Part shown: piece by piece, positions 7,263 to 12,226 of the stretch | How the letters are laid out: every line of letters starts with the position of its first letter | How positions within the stretch are numbered: the stretch's first letter is position 1 | Assembly (NCBI GenBank): GCA_947626615.1 | Contig: CANQSW010000027.1 | Coordinates: forward strand, 1 to 12,226 | Length of the DNA stretch: 12,226 bases | Direction of reading: 5' to 3' | Source: an uncultured Peptococcaceae bacterium | GTDB lineage: Bacteria > Bacillota > Dehalobacteriia > UBA4068 > UBA4997 | Position numbers and translations under genes: made by a program | The notes under the pieces: model-generated | Database searches by the model: none | The model's input: the letters and a program-made list of their open reading frames with translations, nothing else | Told to the model about the DNA's origin: nothing

Positions 7263-7346
7263 CTATCTTTTCAACATCATAACGAACAAAACGATGACGG
7301 CCAGAAAAATCACCAGGCCGACGCACACGGTAAAAGTTAAAGACAA
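7263..7346 (-). CDS. 27-residue membrane microprotein resembling the FloA N-terminus
   Basis: A TTG at 7346 follows a perfect AGGAGG ribosome site with 7 nt spacing and opens 27 codons ending in TAG at 7263. The product is a single hydrophobic segment (GLVIFLAVIVLFV core) ending in LKR. Aligned from the start codon without gaps, about 14 of the first 24 residues are identical to FloA and about 75% of the bases match over those codons. TAAAGGAG and the TTG sit at the same spacing in both genes, so the ribosome site appears duplicated too. It lies 43 nt before floA and 79 nt after nfeD, with a candidate promoter directly upstream. It is too short for usual gene callers. Possible roles are a partner or competitor of the FloA membrane anchor, or a leader peptide; both are inference. 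Confidence 0.7.
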   Translation of the reverse strand: MSLTFTVCVGLVIFLAVIVLFVMMLKR

Positions 7347-7393
7347 GGCGCTCCCTCCTTTACGCCGCGTTTTCCGTTTCGTCCCTCGCTATT

Positions 7394-7422
7394 ATTTTAA
7401 TATAAAGAGCGGCAAAGCTCAA
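7394..7422 (-). promoter_or_regulatory. Candidate internal promoter for the microprotein and floA
   Basis: On the minus strand TTGAGC (7422-7417) and TAAAAT (7399-7394) are 17 nt apart, matching consensus at 4/6 and 5/6. It begins 4 nt after the nfeD stop and would give a leader of about 40 nt to the microprotein. A small GAGC/GCTC hairpin within it is too weak to be called a terminator. Confidence 0.5.
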
Positions 7423-7425
7423 GCC

Positions 7426-8757
7426 CTAAACGGCATTTTCCTGCGGCTCGACGACCACGCCGCTGCCCTCCACGCGGATCACCTTCACCGCCGTGCCGCG
7501 CTTCACGAAGCTGCCTTCGGTCAGCACGTCGGTGCGCTTGCCCTCGATCAAGGCCGCGCCGGAGGGGCGCAGATCGGTGAGCGCTACGCCCGTTTTGCCG
7601 ACCAGATGATTGATTGTGGGCGGCGGGCTGACGTAGCCCCCGGCCGTGGAAGTCGCGTCCTTCAAGATCAGGCGGCTCCACACGCGGCGGGTGCGGCCGC
7701 ATTTCAGGCTGATCGCCACCAAAAGCGCCGCCACCGCCAGCGCTATCGCCAGCTGCAGCATGGCCACCGAAAAGCTGGGGGCCACGCAGATCACCGCGCC
7801 GATGATACTGGCTATGCCCAAAACGCCGCAGATACCAAAGCCCGGTATCACGAATATCTCCATGATCAGCAGCACCAGGCCGGCCACCGCCAGCGCTATC
7901 GCTATCCACGCCGTGTAGCTGACCAGCAGAGCGCCGATGAAATACAGCGCCAGCGCCGTTACGCCCAGCGCCGCAAACGCGCCCACCCCGGCGAACAGCA
8001 CCTCCAGCACCAGCGAGCCGATACCCACCGTCAACAGCAGCGTGGCGACCACGGAATTGCCGAGCACTCGGGAGGCCTGCTCCTGAAAGCTGTAAGCCAC
8101 TTCGGTGATATCCGCCCGGTCGATGCCAAGCGCGGCATAAGCCTCGGCATCGCTGGCGACCATAGCGTCGGCGATACCGTAGGCCGCGGCCTGCTCGGCC
8201 GTCAGCGTCAGCAGCTTGCCCGCCTCAGATAGCCCCTCGATCGTTACGGTGGAATCGCTCATCGCGGCGGCCAGGCGGCTGTCTCGCCCGTGCGCTTCGG
8301 CCGCGCCCTCAAGCTGCGCCGTCCAGAAGGATACCACCTTTTCGTCCGCCTTTTCGTCGCCCTCGCGCGGTTCGGCCGCGCCGATGCTGCCGCCCTGCTT
8401 CATCACTATTTTGTCGCAGGAAAGCGCGATCAACGAGCCCGCCGAAATAGCTTTGTCGTTGACGTAGCAATAGGTGGGCAGCTCCGCGTCCATGATGATC
8501 TGCTTGATAGATACCGCCGCCGTCACGTAGCCGCCGTAGGTATCCAGATCCAGCAGCACGGCGGAGGCGTCCGCCGCTTCGGCTTCGTCGTAGGCGCGCT
8601 CCAGATAATTCACCATATATTCGCTGATCTCGCCGTCCAGCTCCGCGCGGTATACGCCGCCCGCGGCATAAGCGGGAAAAGCGGCCAGCCACAGCGCCAG
8701 CGTCAGGCAGACGGCCGCCAGCAGCCGCGCTCTCATGTATTTTGCCCCGCTCTGCAA
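7426..8757 (-). CDS. NfeD-family membrane-bound serine protease (YqeZ type)
   Basis: Membrane-bound ClpP-class protease of the long NfeD type, partner of flotillin-like proteins. The 443 residues read in order: a signal peptide (RLLAAVCLTLALWLAAFPAYA, cleaved near residue 31), a protease domain (about 35-225), four to six membrane segments (about 233-350), and a C-terminal soluble OB-fold NfeD domain (about 383-440). In the protease part, the DKAISAGS block places the likely nucleophile at Ser106, and DEKVVSFW offers Lys140 as general base, the Ser-Lys dyad of this family. The upstream loop reads DTYGG rather than the more usual DTPGG. I chose the TTG at 8757 because GGGAGG lies 8 nt upstream; the GTG at 8766 overlaps that site, and an ATG at 8736 is also possible. 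First gene of the floA unit. Confidence 0.93.
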   Translation of the reverse strand: MQSGAKYMRARLLAAVCLTLALWLAAFPAYAAGGVYRAELDGEISEYMVNYLERAYDEAEAADASAVLLDLDTYGGYVTAAVSIKQIIMDAELPTYCYVNDKAISAGSLIALSCDKIVMKQGGSIGAAEPREGDEKADEKVVSFWTAQLEGAAEAHGRDSRLAAAMSDSTVTIEGLSEAGKLLTLTAEQAAAYGIADAMVASDAEAYAALGIDRADITEVAYSFQEQASRVLGNSVVATLLLTVGIGSLVLEVLFAGVGAFAALGVTALALYFIGALLVSYTAWIAIALAVAGLVLLIMEIFVIPGFGICGVLGIASIIGAVICVAPSFSVAMLQLAIALAVAALLVAISLKCGRTRRVWSRLILKDATSTAGGYVSPPPTINHLVGKTGVALTDLRPSGAALIEGKRTDVLTEGSFVKRGTAVKVIRVEGSGVVVEPQENAV

Positions 8758-8869
8758 GCAAAACACCTCCCTATATCAAGGCCGGCTCTGGCCGGCCTGC
8801 TTCTAGCATAACCCAATAATAAGCAAAAAATATAAAGCAAGTGTAAACTTTTGGGGCGAAAGACGAAAT
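8758..8869 (-). promoter_or_regulatory. queF-nfeD gap: AT-rich leader with hairpin
   Basis: The 112-nt gap is AT-rich next to queF and probably holds the nfeD promoter, but I find no convincing -35/-10 pair (TATGCT at 8810-8805 is a weak -10). A hairpin at 8779-8798 precedes the GGGAGG ribosome site. I see no intrinsic terminator after queF, so que transcripts may read into nfeD. Confidence 0.4.
8779..8798 (-). other. GC-rich hairpin in the nfeD 5' leader
   Basis: AGGCCGG and CCGGCCT pair perfectly around a 6-nt loop, without a U-tract. In position and core sequence (GCCGGCCA, then CCGGC) it resembles the trkA leader hairpin at 2958-2976. Confidence 0.6.
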
Positions 8870-9364
8870 TTATCGGTTATCTATTTTTTCCGGGTATAGA
8901 TCGTGCCAGAGCAAGCGCTGCTCGGCCGCCTTTTCCCAGCGCGTACCGGGCCTGCCCCAGTTGACGTAGGGGTCGATGGAAAGGCCGCCGCGGGGCTTGA
9001 ATTTGCCCCAGACTTCGATATATTTGGGTTCCAGCAGCGCGCGTAGATCCTCCATGATGATATTCACGCAATCCTCGTGGAAATCGCCGTGGTTGCGGAA
9101 GCTGAAAAGATAAATTTTCAGGCTTTTACTCTCCACCAGCCGCTCGTCCGGCACGTAGCTGATATAAAGCGCGGCGAAATCCGGCTGACCCGTCACCGGG
9201 CAGAGGCTGGTGAATTCCGGGCAGTTGAATTTCACGAAATAATCCTGCCCCGGGTGCTTGTTCGGAAAACTCTCCAGCACCTCGGGCGCGTAATCGGCGG
9301 GATAGGCCGTTTTGCCGGCCCCCAGATTCTTTACGCCGGCCAGCTCCGCTTTCGTTCTGCTCAT
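8870..9364 (-). CDS. queF: NADPH-dependent 7-cyano-7-deazaguanine (preQ0) reductase
   Basis: Cytoplasmic enzyme that reduces the nitrile of preQ0 to the aminomethyl group of preQ1 with NADPH, the last step encoded in this operon. The 164 residues match the short, single-domain QueF class (Bacillus type). The catalytic cysteine lies in [10 protein letters not shown] at C55 with D62 nearby, at the same numbers as in the Bacillus enzyme. The family signature [15 protein letters not shown] begins at residue 79, and [12 protein letters not shown] and the C-terminal [13 protein letters not shown] block are intact. The ATG at 9364 overlaps the queC stop by ATGA and has GGAGG 7 nt upstream, which indicates translational coupling. 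Ending the operon with the enzyme that makes preQ1 fits feedback by the preQ1 riboswitch at its head. Confidence 0.97.
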   Translation of the reverse strand: MSRTKAELAGVKNLGAGKTAYPADYAPEVLESFPNKHPGQDYFVKFNCPEFTSLCPVTGQPDFAALYISYVPDERLVESKSLKIYLFSFRNHGDFHEDCVNIIMEDLRALLEPKYIEVWGKFKPRGGLSIDPYVNWGRPGTRWEKAAEQRLLWHDLYPEKIDNR

Positions 9365-10053
9365 AACTCTACCTCCTCGTATTCCAGCGGGTCTTTTTGG
9401 CCGTTGGCGGCAAAGGCCCGCAAACGGTCGCGGCAGGTGGCGCAGACGCCGCAGGGCTTGTCCCGCCCCTCGTAGCAGCTCCAGGTCAGCTCGTAGGGCA
9501 CGCCGAGCTCCAGCCCGGCCGCCACCACCTGCGCCTTGTTTTTGGCGATAAACGGCGCTTCCAGCTTGAGCCCGCCGCCCGTGCCGCGGGCTATCGCCTC
9601 GCGCATCGCTTGGTAAAACGCCTCGCTGCAATCCGGATAAGCGTTGCCCGCCGCGTCGTCACGGTGCGCGCCGTAATAGATATATTCGCAGCCCGCCGCC
9701 TCGGCCACGCTGGCCGCCGCCGCCAGAAACAGGCCGTTTCTGAACGGCACGTAGGTGCTGACGGGCCGCCCCGGGGCGGCCTGCTGCTGCTCGGCATAAC
9801 TGGTATGCGGCAGTTCGCCCCGCCCGGCCAGCAAAGTGCAGCCGCTCTCCGCAAACACCGCCGTCAAATCGAGCTCGCGCCGCGCCACGCCAAAATACGC
9901 CGCCACGGCCCGCGCCGCCGCCAGCTCTTTTTGGTGCTTCTGGCCGTAAAAAACCGAAAGCGCCAGCACCTCCGCCGCGCCGAAGCGCCGCACCGCCAGC
10001 GCCAGACAGGTCGTACTGTCGACGCCGCCGGAAGCCAAAACCAATGCCCGCAT
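9361..10053 (-). CDS. queC: 7-cyano-7-deazaguanine (preQ0) synthase
   Basis: ATP-dependent cytoplasmic enzyme that converts 7-carboxy-7-deazaguanine and ammonia to preQ0. The 230 residues are normal for QueC. The PP-loop ATP motif SGGVDST is at 8-14, and the [10 protein letters not shown] block follows at 35-44. The central [10 protein letters not shown] and [10 protein letters not shown] blocks are intact. The C-terminal zinc site is complete: C193, C201, C204 and C207 in [16 protein letters not shown]. The ATG at 10053 has AGAGGA about 6 nt upstream. It starts 29 nt after queE and overlaps queF by 4 nt, as the third gene of queD-queE-queC-queF. Confidence 0.97.
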   Translation of the reverse strand: MRALVLASGGVDSTTCLALAVRRFGAAEVLALSVFYGQKHQKELAAARAVAAYFGVARRELDLTAVFAESGCTLLAGRGELPHTSYAEQQQAAPGRPVSTYVPFRNGLFLAAAASVAEAAGCEYIYYGAHRDDAAGNAYPDCSEAFYQAMREAIARGTGGGLKLEAPFIAKNKAQVVAAGLELGVPYELTWSCYEGRDKPCGVCATCRDRLRAFAANGQKDPLEYEEVEL

Positions 10054-10082
10054 ATATAGTCCTCTCCTATTCTATCGCATAT

Positions 10083-10751
10083 TTACACGCCGCGGCTGTC
10101 CGGCGGCCAGATGAATTTGTGCAGCTGCAGCTGCACACGCGCGCCGCAGAGCCTTCTTTCGCGCAGAAAATCCACGATCTCCGCCGGCGCGAGCGCGCCG
10201 AAGACCGGGCTGAAATATATTTGCGTCCGGCCCAAAAGCCCCAGTTCGTCGATGACCTCTGCCGCCCGCGCCAGATCGCGCTTATCCGAGCAGACGAATT
10301 TTACCACGTCTTCCGGCCCGAGCAGCGCGAAGGAGGGCCGGTGCATAGCGGCCTCCATACCGCTGGCGGGCAGCTTATAATCCAGCGTGAACAGCGGGCG
10401 GCGCGGCAGTTCGGCAAACGGCGCGATATCTATGCTGCCGTTCGTCTCGATCTCCAGCGAGAGCTCCGGCTCCGCCGTAATGGCCCGCACCAGCGCGAGC
10501 GCGCCGGGGGCGGCCAGCGGTTCGCCGCCCGTGAGCGTCACGTTTTTGACGCCGCAGCCCTTGCAATACGCGACTATCTCCGCCGCCGTCATCGCCTCGG
10601 CCGGAGCGTCCTGCTCCCAGGCCCAGGCGGTGTCGCAATAGGCGCAGCGCAGGTTGCAGCCGGCCAGCCGGATAAACACAGCCAGCTCGCCCGCGCGGCT
10701 GCCCTCGCCGTTGATGCTGACGAATTTTTCCGCCACGCGATAGGTCTGCAT
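10083..10751 (-). CDS. queE: 7-carboxy-7-deazaguanine synthase (radical SAM)
   Basis: Radical SAM enzyme that contracts the ring of 6-carboxytetrahydropterin to give 7-carboxy-7-deazaguanine. The 222 residues carry the CX3CX2C iron-sulfur motif (GCNLRCAYCDT; C32, C36, C39), the GGEP SAM-binding motif (75-78) and an N-terminal SINGEGSRAG block typical of QueE. LEIETNGS near the middle and the C-terminal LQLHKFIW end also fit the family. The ATG at 10751 follows the queD stop by 4 nt and has GGGAG 7 nt upstream. The open frame extends far into queD, but that extension is the shadow of queD. Tight spacing indicates coupled translation with queD. Confidence 0.97.
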   Translation of the reverse strand: MQTYRVAEKFVSINGEGSRAGELAVFIRLAGCNLRCAYCDTAWAWEQDAPAEAMTAAEIVAYCKGCGVKNVTLTGGEPLAAPGALALVRAITAEPELSLEIETNGSIDIAPFAELPRRPLFTLDYKLPASGMEAAMHRPSFALLGPEDVVKFVCSDKRDLARAAEVIDELGLLGRTQIYFSPVFGALAPAEIVDFLRERRLCGARVQLQLHKFIWPPDSRGV

Positions 10752-10755
10752 AGTC

Positions 10756-11175
10756 TCACTCCCAATAAGAGGCGCAGTTTTCCGGCGTTTCATAGACGCT
10801 GACTTTGGCCGGAATAAGCCCCGCCGCCAAAAGCCCCCGCCAGAACCAGCGCGCCAGCTCCTCCGCCGTGGGGCGGAAAGGCAGCTGCACCGGCTGAAAG
10901 CCTTCGTCCGCCAGCGCCGCCAGCGTGGCCGGCCGCAGGCTGCCCGCCTCAAAAAGCAGCTTATGGTCAAGGGCTGCCGCCAGCTCTTTTAGCGCCGCTT
11001 TGGCCGTGGCAAAATCGCAGAGCATACCCCGCGCCGGGCCTTCCTTTTGCAGGGCTTCGCCCCTTATCTCCAGCACCACGCGCCAGCGGTGGCCGTGCAG
11101 ATCGCGGCAAGCGCCGGGGTGGCCCGCCAGAAAATGCGCCGCGTCAAAGCTGGCTTCCGTCTGCAAGCTGAACAT
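10756..11175 (-). CDS. queD: 6-carboxy-5,6,7,8-tetrahydropterin synthase
   Basis: Zinc enzyme of the 6-pyruvoyl-tetrahydropterin synthase fold; it converts dihydroneopterin triphosphate to 6-carboxytetrahydropterin, the first committed step of queuosine synthesis. The 139 residues show the zinc ligands H14 (FDAAH), H27 and H29 (CRDLHGH), the catalytic cysteine C23, the LDHKLL block with D70 and H71, and the late VYETP block with E129. I chose the ATG at 11175 because AGGGGG lies 6 nt upstream. A TTG at 11196 would start within the attenuator U-tract region and add seven residues. First gene of the operon, directly after the riboswitch and terminator. The GTP cyclohydrolase that supplies the substrate is not in the window. 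Confidence 0.97.
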   Translation of the reverse strand: MFSLQTEASFDAAHFLAGHPGACRDLHGHRWRVVLEIRGEALQKEGPARGMLCDFATAKAALKELAAALDHKLLFEAGSLRPATLAALADEGFQPVQLPFRPTAEELARWFWRGLLAAGLIPAKVSVYETPENCASYWE

Positions 11176-11194
11176 GATATTCCCCCTAATGCTC

Positions 11195-11220
11195 AAATAA
11201 AAAAGGGCGCAAAGCGCCCT
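11195..11220 (-). terminator. Intrinsic terminator (attenuator) of the preQ1 riboswitch
   Basis: On the minus strand AGGGCGC pairs perfectly with GCGCCCT around TTT, followed by TTTTTTATTTG. It stands between the aptamer and queD. A competing antiterminator is possible: CCTCC in the aptamer (11258-11254) is complementary to GGAGG (11222-11218) on the 5' edge of this stem. The same terminator would also stop transcripts arriving from yqfD. Confidence 0.9.
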
Positions 11221-11231
11221 CCGAAATAACG

Positions 11232-11271
11232 CCTAGTTTTGTTTTATGACAGGAGGTTCGCGAACTGTCAG
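11232..11271 (-). ncRNA. PreQ1-I riboswitch aptamer
   Basis: Cis-acting RNA that binds preQ1 and is expected to switch the que operon off. On the minus strand P1 is TGACAG paired with CTGTCA (11270-11265 with 11252-11247). The loop TTCGCGAACCTC carries the conserved loop cytosines, and the A-rich tail ATAAAACAAAACTAGG follows directly. This is the H-type pseudoknot layout of class I preQ1 riboswitches: a small stem, a C-containing loop and an A-rich tail whose GG pairs back to the loop. Position before queD and an adjacent intrinsic terminator support a transcriptional OFF switch. I recognised it by comparison from memory with known preQ1-I sequences. Confidence 0.88.
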
Positions 11272-11285
11272 ATCAAGTTGGCTAT

Positions 11286-11314
11286 ATTGTAGCACACGGG
11301 CGGCGGCCTGTCAA
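11286..11314 (-). promoter_or_regulatory. Near-consensus sigma-A promoter of the queDECF operon
   Basis: TTGACA (11314-11309) and TACAAT (11291-11286) are 17 nt apart, 6/6 and 5/6 matches, and TGC directly before the -10 gives an extended element. Transcription should start near 11279, a few bases before the aptamer. The -35 contains the TGA stop codon of yqfD. Confidence 0.92.
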
Positions 11315-12226
11315 TTCTCCGCCCCGGGCCGAAGATGCACGCCGATATCCTCCAGACACTCCCAGGTGACGTTCACCGACCACACGCCGCCCTCAAGCAG
11401 CCGATACGCCGTCTCCTCGTGCAGCAGCTTCGCGCCCTCGCCCAGCTGCGCCCGCAGCGTCTGCTCGGCCTGGCGGTAGGCCGCCGCCTTGGCCGCCGCC
11501 TCGGTCAAATTTCGCGCCGTCACGGCCTCCCGCTGCCAAGCCTCGCGCTCCAGCTCCACCGTGCTGCCCAATATGGCGAAGCTGAACTTAGCCGTCTGGC
11601 GTTCTATGCGTTCGCCCGCCGCCGGCGCAGGCTCTCTGCCCCAGAGCAGCAGCTGCCGCCCGTCCGCCCGCGTCAGACGGTAAAGATAGGCCGGCCCGCC
11701 AACGGGCGCAACGTCCTCCGCCGTGAGCGCCGCCTCGCCGTAGCCCTGATACCACACCCGCCCGCGCACTATCGCGTCGGCCCGGCCGTCCGCCAGCGGA
11801 GCCACCAGCAGGTCGCCCTTTTTCACCGTATCGCCGTGCGCCGCCGCCGGCTGCCCGTGCTTTAACAGCACCTGCTCCACCAGCGCGTCGCGCGCAGCCC
11901 AGATCGCGCCCTTGGTGGCGTTTTCCAGCTCCTCGGGATAAATGGAGCGCTCCGCCACCTTGATATCGGCCACCGTGCCGCTCCGCTCGATATACACCCA
12001 GGAGATCTCCGGTATCTCGTCCTGCAAAGTCTTCGCGATAGCGTCGGTATCCAGCCGGGCAAACAGCGCGCCCCGCTTCAGGCCAAGCTCCGCCGCCAGC
12101 CGCTCCACCGCGGCCGGGTCGAGCTCGCGCAGCTCCTCCTGCGGCAGCACCCGCACCGTGAACACGAACTGCGAGAGCGCCAAAAGCCCCGCCGCAAACA
12201 GCAGCACGCCCGCCGCCAGCGTTTTG
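11311..12226 (-). CDS. yqfD: Sporulation-associated membrane protein YqfD (5' end outside window)
   Basis: YqfD is a membrane protein of spore-forming Bacillota, linked to the mother-cell programme in Bacillus; its molecular role is not well defined. About 304 residues are visible and the frame is open to the window edge, so roughly the first quarter is missing compared with the usual length near 400. A membrane segment comes first (AAGVLLFAAGLLALSQFVF). It is followed by the characteristic LGLKRGALFARLDTDAI, PEISWVYIERSGTVADIKVAE and HGDTVKKGDLLVAP blocks, then a charged helical region and a C-terminal NVTWECLEDIG end. The GTG at 12207 is an internal valine, not a start, because hydrophobic codons continue upstream. 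The stop lies inside the -35 of the que promoter. Retention of YqfD hints at a sporulating ancestry, but does not prove that this organism sporulates. Confidence 0.88.
   Translation of the reverse strand, partial: KTLAAGVLLFAAGLLALSQFVFTVRVLPQEELRELDPAAVERLAAELGLKRGALFARLDTDAIAKTLQDEIPEISWVYIERSGTVADIKVAERSIYPEELENATKGAIWAARDALVEQVLLKHGQPAAAHGDTVKKGDLLVAPLADGRADAIVRGRVWYQGYGEAALTAEDVAPVGGPAYLYRLTRADGRQLLLWGREPAPAAGERIERQTAKFSFAILGSTVELEREAWQREAVTARNLTEAAAKAAAYRQAEQTLRAQLGEGAKLLHEETAYRLLEGGVWSVNVTWECLEDIGVHLRPGAEN

Noticed and set aside
5435..7282. 615-codon open frame on the plus strand across the gltX end, terminator and floA
   Set aside because: It runs through a strong bidirectional terminator and is antisense to floA and the 168-residue gene. 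The composition is low-complexity Gly/Arg/His and there is no domain.
9365..9631. 89-codon N-terminal extension of queF
   Set aside because: It is the out-of-frame shadow of queC. The ATG at 9364 has a GGAGG site and an ATGA overlap, and its numbering places the catalytic residues as in known QueF.
11258..11268. Palindrome GTTCGCGAAC as a possible protein operator upstream of queD
   Set aside because: It lies within the loop of the preQ1-I aptamer and is explained by the conserved loop sequence; no second copy is nearby.

Overview
The window reads as chromosomal DNA from a GC-rich member of the Bacillota (Firmicutes). The evidence is a FloA/NfeD pair of the Bacillus yqeZ-yqfA type, a spore-lineage YqfD protein, a small DUF1540 protein, strong AGGAGG-type ribosome sites with many TTG/GTG starts, and a preQ1-I riboswitch in front of a queD-queE-queC-queF operon. 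A high-GC Negativicutes or Clostridia member would fit, but the genus cannot be fixed from the sequence. The content is housekeeping rather than mobile: I see no transposase, phage gene, CRISPR array, tRNA or rRNA.

Layout from left to right. (1) 1-3096, minus strand: a trkA-trkH potassium-uptake operon followed by the first 33 codons of an unidentified gene that leaves the window. (2) 3044-3738, minus: an unrecognised 213-residue protein with its own terminator. (3) 3774-4080, plus: a 53-residue DUF1540 protein with promoter and terminator, divergent from the previous gene. (4) 4100-5698, plus: gltX (glutamyl-tRNA synthetase) with a good sigma-A promoter and a strong bidirectional terminator. 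(5) 5702-8757, minus, convergent with gltX: nfeD, then a 27-codon membrane microprotein, then floA, then a 168-residue membrane-anchored protein. (6) 8870-11314, minus: a near-consensus promoter, a preQ1-I riboswitch with an intrinsic terminator, and queD, queE, queC and queF. (7) 11311-12226, minus: yqfD, whose 5' end lies outside the window.

How the parts work together. The que genes carry out the steps from dihydroneopterin triphosphate to preQ1, the free precursor of the queuosine tRNA modification, and preQ1 should feed back on the riboswitch at the head of the operon. NfeD and FloA form the usual protease/flotillin membrane module. TrkA gates the TrkH potassium channel. The most unusual item is the short ORF at 7263-7346, which lies between nfeD and floA and looks like a partial duplication of the ribosome site and N-terminal membrane segment of floA itself. 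It is below the length limit of most gene callers.
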